Below, in pieces: positions 16,039-24,963 of a DNA stretch of 32,437 nucleotides (position 1 is its first letter; every line of letters begins with the position of its first letter). The translations under genes and the position numbers were made by a program. The notes below the pieces were generated by a model that did not search any database, was not told the origin of the DNA, and saw only the letters and a list, made by a program, of their open reading frames with translations. Source of the stretch: Aestuariibaculum marinum (GTDB lineage Bacteria; Bacteroidota; Bacteroidia; Flavobacteriales; Flavobacteriaceae); assembly GCF_014596975.1 (NCBI RefSeq), contig NZ_JACVXD010000006.1, forward strand, positions 1 through 32,437, written 5' to 3'.

Positions 16039-16124
16039 TTTGTTGATTAAATATAGCTTTTTGAAGCAGTGAGTTAGTCATCATTTTAGAACTTAAGGAT
16101 TTAACCTCAATAACAAAGTACACT

Positions 16125-16799
16125 ATGGATTACGCAAAAGAATTTGAAAAATTCGCGATAAAAGATCAAGGAATTAGCAGTACGTACTACAATAAGATTA
16201 TGAGTAGTATGTATCCAACAAATTTAACGCCCAACATTATAGAAGAGCGCCAAATGAATGCGGTAGCTATGGACGTGTTTTCGCGTTTAATGATGGATCG
16301 TATTATTTTTATGGGTACAGGAATTAATGATCAGGTTGCTAATATTATTCAAGCACAATTATTGTTTTTAGAAAGTACCGATGCTAATAAAGACATTCAA
16401 ATATATATTAACTCTCCAGGAGGAAGCGTTTATGCTGGTTTAGGTATTTACGATACCATGCAGTTTATTAAACCAGATGTTGCTACTATTTGTACAGGTA
16501 TGGCAGCGTCTATGGGTGCAGTATTATTATGTGCAGGAGCTAAAGGTAAGCGTAGCGGATTAACACACTCTCGCGTTATGATTCACCAACCGTTAGGAGG
16601 CGCTCAAGGTCAGGCTAGTGATATTGAAATCACTGCGCGTGAAATCTTGATTTTAAAAGAAGAACTTTACAAGATTATCAGTAAGCATTCAGGGCAAGAC
16701 TACGACAAAGTGTATGCCGATAGTGATAGAGATTACTGGATGAAGGCTGATAAGGCTAAGGAGTACGGTATGATAGATGAGATTTTAGTTCGTAACTAA
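16125..16799 (+). CDS. clpP: ATP-dependent Clp protease proteolytic subunit
   Basis: A 224-residue serine peptidase forming the tetradecameric barrel that degrades substrates unfolded by ClpX. The catalytic triad is visible: S129 in GMAASMGA, H154 in VMIHQPLGG and D203 in DRDYWM. The oxyanion-region motif [16 protein letters not shown] is at 95-110. Residues before about 40 include a propeptide-like leader. The gene lies between tig and clpX, with a 75-nt gap to clpX. Confidence 0.97.
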   Translation: MDYAKEFEKFAIKDQGISSTYYNKIMSSMYPTNLTPNIIEERQMNAVAMDVFSRLMMDRIIFMGTGINDQVANIIQAQLLFLESTDANKDIQIYINSPGGSVYAGLGIYDTMQFIKPDVATICTGMAASMGAVLLCAGAKGKRSGLTHSRVMIHQPLGGAQGQASDIEITAREILILKEELYKIISKHSGQDYDKVYADSDRDYWMKADKAKEYGMIDEILVRN

Positions 16800-16874
16800 A
16801 ATAAAAATTGTAATTTTAAAGAATTGTTATAGAGGGATTTATAAAATGTTTTTCTCCCGAAAATTGTAAGATTA

Positions 16875-18107
16875 ATGGCAAAAGAAGAATTAGAATGTTC
16901 GTTTTGTGGTAGAAAAAAGCCAGAAACCAATTTATTAATTGCTGGGTTAGATGCGCACATCTGTGATAGATGTATAGAGCAGGCGCATGGTATTGTTTTA
17001 GAGGAGTCTAAACAAAGCGATACTAGCGATTTGTCGGCTGAACTTAAATTACGTAAGCCTCAGCAAATTAAAGCGTTTTTAGACGAATATATTATTGGTC
17101 AGAATACAACTAAAAAGGTCATGTCTGTGGCGGTTTATAACCATTACAAACGTTTACTGCAGCCAACAACAAACGACGATATTGATATTCAAAAAAGTAA
17201 TATTGTTATGGTTGGGCAAACAGGTACAGGTAAAACCTTAATGGCAAAAACTATTGCCAGAATGTTAAATGTGCCTTTAGCTATTGTTGATGCAACCGTT
17301 TTAACCGAAGCAGGTTATGTTGGTGAAGATGTTGAAAGTATCTTAACGCGTTTATTACAGGCTGCCGATTATAATTTAGAACGTGCAGAAAAGGGTATCG
17401 TTTTTATTGATGAAATTGATAAGATTGCACGTAAAAGTGATAACCCATCTATAACACGTGATGTGTCTGGTGAAGGTGTTCAGCAAGCTTTATTAAAACT
17501 GTTAGAAGGAACCGTAGTTAATGTGCCACCAAAAGGTGGACGTAAACACCCGGATCAAAAATTCATTGAAGTAAATACTGAAAATATCTTATTTATTGCC
17601 GGTGGAGCTTTCGATGGTATTGAGCGTGTGATTTCTAAACGTTTAAATATGCAGGCTGTTGGGTATAGTGCATCTATGTCTGATGAGGTGATTGATCAGG
17701 ATAATTTATTACAATATATTATTCCAAAAGATTTGAAAGATTTTGGATTAATTCCTGAGATTATTGGTCGTTTACCGGTGCTGACTTATATGGATCCGTT
17801 AGATGCAGAAACTTTAAGAGCAATTTTAACAGAACCTAAAAATGCCATTATCAAGCAATATAAAAAGTTGTTCTTAATGGATGAAATAGATTTCTCTATT
17901 ACCGATGGTGCTTTGGGTTATATTGTAGATAAAGCTATCGAGTACAAGTTAGGAGCCAGAGGACTACGTTCACTGTGTGAAGAAATTTTAACAGATGCTA
18001 TGTTTGAATTACCAAGTAGCGATGAAAAAGTTTTAAATGTAACTAAAGCTTATGCTCAGGAAAAACTATCAAAAACAGCTTTAAAGAAATTAAAGGCCGT
18101 ATCTTAG
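16875..18107 (+). CDS. clpX: ATP-dependent Clp protease ATP-binding subunit
   Basis: A 410-residue AAA+ unfoldase feeding ClpP. The N-terminal zinc-binding domain has four cysteines, C8, C11, C30 and C33. Walker A is GQTGTGKT (114-121), Walker B IVFIDE (175-180), pore-1 loop GYVG (147-150) and pore loop RKH (223-225). The C-terminal small domain includes the [12 protein letters not shown] and GARGLRS motifs. The loop that docks into ClpP, IGF in E. coli, aligns here with VGY (262-264). A strong terminator follows the stop. Confidence 0.97.
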   Translation: MAKEELECSFCGRKKPETNLLIAGLDAHICDRCIEQAHGIVLEESKQSDTSDLSAELKLRKPQQIKAFLDEYIIGQNTTKKVMSVAVYNHYKRLLQPTTNDDIDIQKSNIVMVGQTGTGKTLMAKTIARMLNVPLAIVDATVLTEAGYVGEDVESILTRLLQAADYNLERAEKGIVFIDEIDKIARKSDNPSITRDVSGEGVQQALLKLLEGTVVNVPPKGGRKHPDQKFIEVNTENILFIAGGAFDGIERVISKRLNMQAVGYSASMSDEVIDQDNLLQYIIPKDLKDFGLIPEIIGRLPVLTYMDPLDAETLRAILTEPKNAIIKQYKKLFLMDEIDFSITDGALGYIVDKAIEYKLGARGLRSLCEEILTDAMFELPSSDEKVLNVTKAYAQEKLSKTALKKLKAVS

Positions 18108-18130
18108 ATTTCTAACAAAGTTTACAGATA

Positions 18131-18159
18131 AAAAAACCACGCTATTAGCGTGGTTTTTT
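18131..18159. terminator. Terminator after clpX
   Basis: Arms AAAAAACCACGCT (18131-18143) and AGCGTGGTTTTTT (18147-18159) give a 13-bp hairpin with T runs on both strands. It lies 24 nt beyond the clpX stop. Confidence 0.92.
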
Positions 18160-18300
18160 ATTTTTTATGGATATTAATTAATATAAGGGTATATACTTTT
18201 GTACTGTTTTGTTTTCTAATTTTTGATTAAATATAGACTTATTAACAACCTGTGCAAAACCCTTTTTGTTCTTTTAGATTATAAGATGAAATACTCGACT

Positions 18301-18322
18301 AAAGACTTTTGGTAAAGTCTTT
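18301..18322. repeat. Inverted repeat downstream of the GH3 gene
   Basis: AAAGACTTT and AAAGTCTTT, 9-bp arms with a TGGT loop. It lies 22 nt past the GH3-family stop on the minus strand. It lacks a clear T run on either strand, so it is at best a weak terminator. Confidence 0.5.
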
Positions 18323-18343
18323 CATCGGAGATTTTGACAGGTT

Positions 18344-19861
18344 TTAACTGGCGTTTAATTTTAAGAGTTCTTCCAGGTAATCACGCGTGTTAGATAAACG
18401 AGGTACTTTGTGCTGTCCGCCTAATTTATTGTTTTGTTTTAACCAGTCGTAAAAAAGGTTTTCACGAGCTACATTAATCTTTGGCTTGTTAAGTGTAATA
18501 TTGTTAAAACGCTTGGCTTCGTAATCGGAGTTTAATGCTTTTAGAGCATCATCAAACAGTTCGTTAAACTCATCTATATTTCTGGGTAGTCTTTTGAATT
18601 CAATAAGCCATTCATGTGCACCTTTTTCTTTGCCTTCCATAAAAACAGGGGCCGCTGTAAAGTCTACAATTTCTGCTTCGGTATCTTTGCAAACTTGTTT
18701 TAAAGCATTTTCAGCATTTTCAATTATAAGCTCTTCTCCAAAGACATTAATATGATGTTTTGTTCTGCCTGAAATTTTTATGCGATATGGACTCAGGGAG
18801 GTAAACCTAACGGTGTCACCAACTTTATAGCGCCACAAACCAGCATTGGTTGTGATGATAACTGCATAGTTTTTGTGAAGTTCAACTTCACTTAAAGGTA
18901 TAGCTTTTTCTTCGGAAGTAGCATAAACATCCATAGGGATGAACTCATAAAAAATGCCGTAATCAAGCATGAGTAACAATTCGCTAGAATCGTTTTGATC
19001 CTGAATGGCAAAGAAGCCTTCCGAAGCATTATAAATTTCGTAATATTTAAACCCGCTCTTAGGAAGGATGTTTTTGTACTGATCAATATAAGGGGTAAAA
19101 CTTACGCCGCCGTGAAAATAGACTTCTAAATGCGGCCATACTTCATGTAGGTTGCCTTTTCCGGTAGTCTCTAATACGTTGTTTAACAGCACTAACATCC
19201 ATGAAGGAACACCTGCAAGACTCGTTACATTTTCGTAACGTGTTTCATTTACAATCGCCTGCATTTTATGTTCCCAATCACTCATTAAAGAGACCTTGTT
19301 GCAGGGAGTGCTGCTAAACTCTGCCCAAAACGGCATGTTGTCAATTAAAATCGCCGATAAATCGCCGAATGCTGTGCCGTTTTGTTTGTGTAATTGTTTG
19401 CTTCCGCCTAAGCGCAAACTCTTTCCTGTAAATAGTTGAGATTCCTCATTATTGTTAAGGTACATGGACAGTAAATCTTTACTAGCCGCATAATGGCATT
19501 CCTCTAAAGATTCTTCACTAACCGGAATAAATTTACTCTTTGCACGTGTCGTTCCGCTAGACTTTGCGTACCATTTTATTGGTGTTGGCCAGAAGAGATT
19601 TTGTTCTCCTTTCATGGAGCGTTGAATAATATCCTGCCAGCCGTCGTAGTTTTTTATCGGGACCCGTTCAGTAAAGGTTTTGTAGCTCTTAATAGAAGCA
19701 AAATCGTATTGTTTGCCAATTTCAGTGTCTTTTGCAAAATCTAAAAGACTAAAAAGTAACTCATGCTGTACCTCGTTTGGGTATTTTAAAAACAAATCTA
19801 TTTGTTGGAATCGTTTTTTTAAAAACCAGGCAGCAACGGAATTAACTATAGGGATTGGCAT
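18344..19861 (-). CDS. GH3-family acyl-adenylate-forming enzyme
   Basis: A 505-residue protein of the GH3 family, whose plant members join amino acids to jasmonate or auxin through an acyl-adenylate. The ATP-binding motifs are present in order: SSGTTRAKSK (101-110), YNASEGFFA (277-285) and YKVGDTVRF (345-353). A hinge region GRTKHHINVFGEEL (365-378) and a C-terminal lid domain (about 380-505) follow. Bacterial members are widespread in Bacteroidota, with unknown acyl and acceptor substrates, so auxin chemistry should not be assumed. It is divergent from the DUF2797 gene with a 138-bp shared upstream region. Confidence 0.92.
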   Translation of the reverse strand: MPIPIVNSVAAWFLKKRFQQIDLFLKYPNEVQHELLFSLLDFAKDTEIGKQYDFASIKSYKTFTERVPIKNYDGWQDIIQRSMKGEQNLFWPTPIKWYAKSSGTTRAKSKFIPVSEESLEECHYAASKDLLSMYLNNNEESQLFTGKSLRLGGSKQLHKQNGTAFGDLSAILIDNMPFWAEFSSTPCNKVSLMSDWEHKMQAIVNETRYENVTSLAGVPSWMLVLLNNVLETTGKGNLHEVWPHLEVYFHGGVSFTPYIDQYKNILPKSGFKYYEIYNASEGFFAIQDQNDSSELLLMLDYGIFYEFIPMDVYATSEEKAIPLSEVELHKNYAVIITTNAGLWRYKVGDTVRFTSLSPYRIKISGRTKHHINVFGEELIIENAENALKQVCKDTEAEIVDFTAAPVFMEGKEKGAHEWLIEFKRLPRNIDEFNELFDDALKALNSDYEAKRFNNITLNKPKINVARENLFYDWLKQNNKLGGQHKVPRLSNTRDYLEELLKLNAS

Positions 19862-19957
19862 ATTTTTATACTACTATCTTTAAAAGTCTAAAATAACATT
19901 TTTTTTGCTGAAAAGTAATAGCAAATTTCACATTTAGATTTATTGTTTAAATGTTTG

Positions 19958-19965
19958 TAATTTTG
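19958..19965 (+). promoter_or_regulatory. -7 box upstream of the DUF2797 gene
   Basis: TAATTTTG fits TAnnTTTG and lies 34 bp before the start at 20000. A TTG at 19943 is too close for a normal -33, so only the -7 match supports this. Confidence 0.4.
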
Positions 19966-19999
19966 AGGTGAAATACAAAAATCTAAAAACAGAAAACGG

Positions 20000-20794
20000 A
20001 TGACTTACCAAGGGGTATTAACAAAAATGCAAACAGAATATGCATCGCCTATTCAATATTATTTAGTGTTTGAAAACGACTTTATAAATATGAATCAGTT
20101 GCTGGAAAAAAATATATCCATAGAGTTTGTAAGATATCGATGTTTGAATTGTGGATTAGATAAACCAATTTATCGTCAAGGGTTTTGTAAGAGTTGTTTT
20201 TTCGATGTGCCTCAGGCAGCCGATTGGATCATGCGTCCGGAATTAAGTACGGCACATCTGGGTAAAGAAGATCGCGATTTAGAATATGAAAAGAAAATGC
20301 AATTGCAACCGCATATTGTGTACTTAGCGAATTCTAGTAGCGTTAAAGTTGGGGTTACCAGAAAATCTCAGGTACCAACACGATGGATAGATCAGGGGGC
20401 GCATGAAGCTATTGAAATTGTAGAAGTGCCCAATCGTTACTTGGCTGGTATAACTGAAGTTGCGTTAAAAGAACATGTGTCTGATAAAACTAACTGGCGT
20501 ACCATGCTTAAAAATGATATAGAGGATGAGAATTTGGTGGAATGGCGCGAACGTTTAAAACAATATATTCCTGATGAGGTTATGGAATATTTTATAGAAA
20601 GTAATTCTGAAACTAATCTAGAGTACCCGGTACATCAATATCCTTTAAAACCCAAAAGTTTGAATTTAGGTAAAACACCAAGCTATCAAGGTGTGTTAAA
20701 AGGGGTTAAAGGGCAATATTTGATTTTTGAAGATCAGACTGTTTTTAATGTTCGAAGCAATGAAGGTTTGGTGGTAAATATTGCTATTCAATAA
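20000..20794 (+). CDS. DUF2797 protein: zinc ribbon plus possible GIY-YIG-like domain
   Basis: A 264-residue cytoplasmic protein. A four-cysteine zinc ribbon is formed by C48/C51 and C63/C66 (CLNCG, then FCKSC). The centre has VYLA (107-110), VKVGVTR (115-121), TRWIDQGA (127-134) and then E153 (GITEVALKEH) and N165 (KTNWR). This order of a strand, a second strand with KVG, an arginine, a glutamate and a late polar residue resembles the GIY-YIG/T5orf172 nuclease core; that comparison is my inference. Flanking segments near the two ends repeat the pattern YQGVL (3-7 and 229-233), suggesting that N- and C-terminal strands pack together. Function is unknown. A bidirectional terminator follows. 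Confidence 0.85.
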   Translation: MTYQGVLTKMQTEYASPIQYYLVFENDFINMNQLLEKNISIEFVRYRCLNCGLDKPIYRQGFCKSCFFDVPQAADWIMRPELSTAHLGKEDRDLEYEKKMQLQPHIVYLANSSSVKVGVTRKSQVPTRWIDQGAHEAIEIVEVPNRYLAGITEVALKEHVSDKTNWRTMLKNDIEDENLVEWRERLKQYIPDEVMEYFIESNSETNLEYPVHQYPLKPKSLNLGKTPSYQGVLKGVKGQYLIFEDQTVFNVRSNEGLVVNIAIQ

Positions 20795-20815
20795 TAGATT
20801 AATCCATATGAAATA

Positions 20816-20847
20816 AAAAAATCACGCTCTGTTAGCGTGATTTTTTT
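20816..20847. terminator. Bidirectional terminator between the DUF2797 gene and rpsU
   Basis: Arms AAAAAATCACGCT (20816-20828) and AGCGTGATTTTTT (20834-20846), 13 bp with a 5-nt loop and T runs on both strands. It serves the plus-strand DUF2797 gene and the convergent minus-strand rpsU. Confidence 0.92.
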
Positions 20848-20871
20848 ATTTCATATCCAAGTAGGAGCGAT

Positions 20872-21066
20872 TTATATATCTTCTTGATCTCTTAACCCTT
20901 GGATGTAAGACGCTTTTTGAATTTGACGTCTTCTTTTTACTGATGGTTTTGTGAAAAATTGATTATCTCTCAAATTTTGCATCACCTTAACGTTTCTGTG
21001 TTTACGCTTGTAACGTTTTAGTGCGCGTTCAATGTTTTCTCCTTCTTTAATTTCAATTCTTAACAT
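20872..21066 (-). CDS. rpsU: 30S ribosomal protein bS21
   Basis: A 64-residue, strongly basic protein. The opening LRIEIKEGENIERALKRYKR and the later KPSVKRRRQIQKA match bS21. In Bacteroidota ribosomes bS21 helps bury the 3' end of 16S rRNA, which explains why Shine-Dalgarno signals are rarely used. It lies 32 nt downstream of rpoD and is probably co-transcribed with it. The leader immediately before the ATG (CACTATAAATAAACTAT) contains no GGAG-like sequence. The gene ends at a strong bidirectional terminator. Confidence 0.97.
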   Translation of the reverse strand: MLRIEIKEGENIERALKRYKRKHRNVKVMQNLRDNQFFTKPSVKRRRQIQKASYIQGLRDQEDI

Positions 21067-21098
21067 ATAGTTTATTTATAGTGTGAGTATATTTAGGT

Positions 21099-21962
21099 CT
21101 ATCCTAAATAAGTTTTTAAAATTTTACTTTTCGATGTATGTTTTAATCGTCTAATACCTTTTTCTCTTATTTGGCGCACACGCTCTCTAGTTAAATCGAA
21201 TGTTTTTCCAATTTCATCTAAACTCATTGGTGGTTGATTACTTAACCCAAAGTTTAAACGAATAATGTCGCTTTCTTTTTGCGATAAGGTATCTAAGGCT
21301 CTTTCTATTTCAGTACTTAACGATTCGTTTATTAATTCTCTATCCGGGTTTGGTGAATCACCAGTTGAAACCACATCATATAAATTAGAAGTTTCACCTT
21401 CTTTTAATGGTGCGTCCATGGATAGATGGCGTCCGGAATTTTTCATGGATTGTTTAACGTCGCTAACCGTTAAATCTAATTCCTGAGCAATTTCTTCAGC
21501 ACTCGGAGCACGCTCATGGGTTTGTTCTAAAAACGAATAAGCCTTATTAATTCGATTGATTGAACCAATTTTGTTCAAAGGTAATCTAACTATTCGAGAT
21601 TGTTCGGCTAAAGCTTGAAGAATTGCTTGACGAATCCACCAAACGGCATACGAAATAAACTTAAATCCTCGAGTTTCATCAAAACGTTTGGCAGCTTTTA
21701 CTAATCCGGCATTCCCTTCGTTTATTAAATCGGGTAGAGTAAGTCCTTGATTTTGATATTGTTTAGCTACCGAAACAACAAAACGTAAGTTGGCTGTTGT
21801 TAACCTGTCTAAAGCCACTTGATCCCCTTGTCTGATACGCTGTGCTAGTTCCACTTCTTCGTCGGCTGTGATTAGTGGAATTTTACTAATATCTTGCAAG
21901 TACTTATCAAGGGATTTAGACTCTCTGTTGGTTACTTGTTTCGTGATTTTAAGTTGCCTCAT
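21099..21962 (-). CDS. rpoD: Primary RNA polymerase sigma factor (sigma-70, Bacteroidota type)
   Basis: A 287-residue sigma factor. Regions 1.2-2 include [18 protein letters not shown] (19-36), [18 protein letters not shown] and [16 protein letters not shown]. Region 3 follows (about 130-210). Region 4.2 has the helix-turn-helix [20 protein letters not shown] near the C-terminus. Region 1.1 and the large non-conserved insert of E. coli RpoD are missing, as in the short primary sigma of Bacteroidota, which reads the -33 TTTG / -7 TAnnTTTG promoters seen in this window. The very short N-terminus and the conserved 4.2 region argue for the housekeeping rather than a stress sigma. rpsU follows on the same strand. 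Confidence 0.95.
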   Translation of the reverse strand: MRQLKITKQVTNRESKSLDKYLQDISKIPLITADEEVELAQRIRQGDQVALDRLTTANLRFVVSVAKQYQNQGLTLPDLINEGNAGLVKAAKRFDETRGFKFISYAVWWIRQAILQALAEQSRIVRLPLNKIGSINRINKAYSFLEQTHERAPSAEEIAQELDLTVSDVKQSMKNSGRHLSMDAPLKEGETSNLYDVVSTGDSPNPDRELINESLSTEIERALDTLSQKESDIIRLNFGLSNQPPMSLDEIGKTFDLTRERVRQIREKGIRRLKHTSKSKILKTYLG

Positions 21963-22124
21963 TTATCTTTTTTCTGTTTAAAAATATATCTAAACCACAT
22001 TATAATATTTTAATTGAGAAAAGCAAGTAAACTCACATTTCTTTAACATAAAACCCTTCATTTTGAGCGAAATACTCCAATTTTGATTGAAATAAAATTC
22101 ATTTATAGCTGTTTTCTAGCTATT

Positions 22125-22163
22125 CAACAAAAAAAGACAGGTTTATAAGCCTGTCTTTTTTTT
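22125..22163. terminator. Terminator of the AsmA-family gene
   Basis: GACAGG (22136-22141) pairs with CCTGTC (22150-22155), extended by A/T and G-U pairs. It is flanked by an A run before and an eight-base T run after. It lies just past the AsmA stop (22185, minus) and upstream of rpoD. Confidence 0.85.
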
Positions 22164-22184
22164 GAAGGTGTTTTTTCTAATATT

Positions 22185-24842
22185 TTAATTCACGGTATCT
22201 GTCTTTTTCTTTTTTCCTCCTAAAAGACCACCTAAAACATTTTTTACATTTTCTTTTATTTGTTCTTCGGAAGAAGTTTTAGTTTCTGTTTCCTTAGTTG
22301 ATGTTGAATCTGTATTTGTTTCTGTTGTGGTTGAATTTGTTTTAGTTAGGCCTCCAAGTAAGTTGTTAAGTTCATTTTTACCTTGCCCAATTAATTTTTG
22401 TTTTTGAATCTCGGTCAACTGACTCGTTAAATTTTTAACTCCACTAGATAAGTCGGTAGACACTTTCGGCTCTGTATAGCTACCAGAAATATTGGCCGTG
22501 ATAGGAACGGTAATATCATTTGTTTGACTGTCGTTAATACTGTTTATCAACTTATTAATATCACTTCCTAAATATTTGGCAGGGACATTAAACACAGCGT
22601 TGTAAGCCATTGTTTTGTCGAAGCCATGCGAACCTGATACTTCAATGGCAATATCCTGATATTGAAAGGTGAATGGTTTAACAGTAACTTTCCCATCTGC
22701 AAATTCTAAATAGGCTTTTAAATCGTTAAAGCTGAACTTGTCGAAATCAACAAAACTTAACGAGCTTTCCAGTTTGTTTAAAACCTGAGCGTTTTGAGGG
22801 TCTACCTTAGTGGTTAATAATTCTGCGGCCGCGTCACCAAAAAGGGTATTTAAGTTCGGTGTGAAGTCCTGTGTTAAATCGCCTTTTAAATTTAGTTTCG
22901 TGTTTAATTTTCCTTGTAAAGCTTTCGCAATAGGAGCGATGCTTTGAAACATATCTAAACCAGCAAAAGATTCGGCGATATCGAAATTTTCGGCACCCAA
23001 ATCTAAATTAAATGTTGGGGTTTCGTTTTTAGTCGAGACGTTGCCCGAAACGGCTAAATTACCATTAAATAGTTTTGAGGTTAAATTGTTTAGGGTGGCT
23101 TGCTGGTCTTTAATTACCAATGCGCCTTTCACATCTTTCAGATTTAAATTGTCGTAAGTAACATTTGCGGCATTCGCATTAATAGTACAATCTAAAAAAG
23201 CAGGGATTTTTAATGTCTCTGAGTTGCTTGAAGTTGTTGTTTCAGTTTGTTCTGAAGCTGGAGCTTCTTCATCTGAACTCATAAAATCACTCAATACAAA
23301 GTTATTTGAGTTTACATTGAAGTTTCCTTTTAAGGTGCCATCGGTCAAAACAAAACCAAGCAAATTGTTTATGGAACCGTTGGCATTTATATCGCTACTT
23401 CCAGTGGTTGCATTAAAGTTATTTAGAGTTACCGTAGACGGATTAAACGTCATATCAGCCTTTGAAATACTAACCGGATTAACCATATCTTCCGAATCAA
23501 ATTTAAAGTCAGAAATACTCATGGTTCCTGAACTTTTTATGCGTTCGTAGGCATTGGTTTCAATGGCATTCATATCGAAAGCGGTGCGGATGTTGGCTTT
23601 CAAAATACCACTTAAGTCTTGGTCTAATTCTAGAGGGTAGGCTTTGGTTAGGTTGTCTAAATTCAAAGTTCCATCAACATTGGCATTAACCAGCATGTTT
23701 TTGGTTAAATTCTTAATCGTTGCAGACGATTTAAAGACGTCTTTATCGATGCTAAAATTAAGGGTGTTGATGTTTACATAGGTGTCATCTACATATCCTG
23801 TTTCATTTTTAATTTCAGTATTAATGATAATATTTTCGACCGATTTTGGTAAATCCGGATATTTAAAAGAGGCGTTGTTAGAGGTGATGCTGATGTCTAA
23901 AGTTGGGATGGTCTCTTCGGTCACTTTTCCTTTAATAATCCCTTTTACTTTAAAATCGCCTGTGGTTTGTACATCTTCAATACTTTTTGAATAATTGGAA
24001 GGAATAACCGCTAAGAAATCTTTAAAGGTTGAGCCCGGATTTTCGAAAGTAATGTCGATATCCTGACCTTCTTCAATAAGCTGAACAAAACCATGAAATT
24101 CTAAAGGCAGCTGATTAATAAGTGCTTTGTTGTCTTTAAAGGTGTATTTGCTGTTTTCTAAATCTAAATCGATTAAAGCATCCAACTTAATGTGGTTGTT
24201 GCTTAGGTACGCCGTGCTATCCATACTAAAACTAACAAGGGCTTCGGTGTTAGTGTCTAGCTCAGAAACTGTTCCGGAGAAAGTTCCCTTTCCTATATGG
24301 TTTAATTCATTGATGCTGAATTGTATTTTAGAGCCTTCATCTAAATAGTGAAATGTACTGTTGTTAATGCTGTAGTTTTCAATATCGAAAGCAAAACCCC
24401 TATCGCTGGTTGTTTCTGTTTCTGTTGTTGAGCCGTCGCCTTTTGTGATATCGTAATTGCTTTTCCCTTTAGTGTTTGTTTTTAGGTTAACTAAAGCGTC
24501 ATCAATAGTTATGGAATTTATGGTTAAGGGAGCATCTTCGGCACTTTTAAATAATTCTTTAACAGACATGGTGAAGGCAATATTCTTCGTGCTTACCAAG
24601 GTGTCGTTTTTGAAGGGTTCAAAATTAGTAATCACCAAATCGTTAACTTCAACATTCGCTTGCGGAAAGCTTTTTAGTAAACTTAAACTTACGTCGCTAA
24701 ATTCGACATTGGCATTGATGTTCTGGTTAATAAAGGATTTAACCATGTCTTTTATCTGACCTTTAAAAGCAAAGGGTAGAGCTATTAAAAGCACTAAAAT
24801 AATAAGTATAGATAGGCCTAAAATTTTTAAAGCTTTCTTCAT
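22185..24842 (-). CDS. AsmA-family envelope protein
   Basis: An 885-residue inner-membrane-anchored periplasmic protein. A single N-terminal transmembrane helix (about 7-27: ILGLSILIILVLLIALPF) is followed by the AsmA N-terminal module (VSLSLLKSFPQANVEVNDLV, 51-70). A very long run of beta-strand repeats follows, and an AsmA C-terminal module (about 600-800, including the ITANISGSYTEPKVSTD type). Such proteins form long beta-grooves thought to move or buffer lipids between membranes. Three Thr/Ser/Glu-rich linkers break the protein, at about 134-148, 520-541 and 830-866. Length is normal for the larger family members. It is transcribed alone and ends at its own terminator. Confidence 0.88.
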   Translation of the reverse strand: MKKALKILGLSILIILVLLIALPFAFKGQIKDMVKSFINQNINANVEFSDVSLSLLKSFPQANVEVNDLVITNFEPFKNDTLVSTKNIAFTMSVKELFKSAEDAPLTINSITIDDALVNLKTNTKGKSNYDITKGDGSTTETETTSDRGFAFDIENYSINNSTFHYLDEGSKIQFSINELNHIGKGTFSGTVSELDTNTEALVSFSMDSTAYLSNNHIKLDALIDLDLENSKYTFKDNKALINQLPLEFHGFVQLIEEGQDIDITFENPGSTFKDFLAVIPSNYSKSIEDVQTTGDFKVKGIIKGKVTEETIPTLDISITSNNASFKYPDLPKSVENIIINTEIKNETGYVDDTYVNINTLNFSIDKDVFKSSATIKNLTKNMLVNANVDGTLNLDNLTKAYPLELDQDLSGILKANIRTAFDMNAIETNAYERIKSSGTMSISDFKFDSEDMVNPVSISKADMTFNPSTVTLNNFNATTGSSDINANGSINNLLGFVLTDGTLKGNFNVNSNNFVLSDFMSSDEEAPASEQTETTTSSNSETLKIPAFLDCTINANAANVTYDNLNLKDVKGALVIKDQQATLNNLTSKLFNGNLAVSGNVSTKNETPTFNLDLGAENFDIAESFAGLDMFQSIAPIAKALQGKLNTKLNLKGDLTQDFTPNLNTLFGDAAAELLTTKVDPQNAQVLNKLESSLSFVDFDKFSFNDLKAYLEFADGKVTVKPFTFQYQDIAIEVSGSHGFDKTMAYNAVFNVPAKYLGSDINKLINSINDSQTNDITVPITANISGSYTEPKVSTDLSSGVKNLTSQLTEIQKQKLIGQGKNELNNLLGGLTKTNSTTTETNTDSTSTKETETKTSSEEQIKENVKNVLGGLLGGKKKKTDTVN

Positions 24843-24963
24843 AAATATGGGGTTTATATTTTTATGAGTAGGTTATTGGTTTAATAATGAGTTACTTTAT
24901 ATACGCAAATTTCATAAGAAAAGTTTGAAACTAAGCATTTCCTTCGTTAAGTTTTCTATAAAA

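Noticed and set aside
18194..18201. TACTTTTG, a -7 match on the plus strand between clpX and the GH3 gene that could drive a small RNA ending at the 18301-18322 inverted repeat
   Set aside because: No -33 element is visible and such 8-mers are frequent by chance in AT-rich DNA. Kept out without transcript evidence.
23224..24759. Several open frames antisense to the AsmA gene
   Set aside because: They are shadows of a long repetitive coding frame. They have no promoter-like signals or recognisable domains, and the AsmA frame is continuous.
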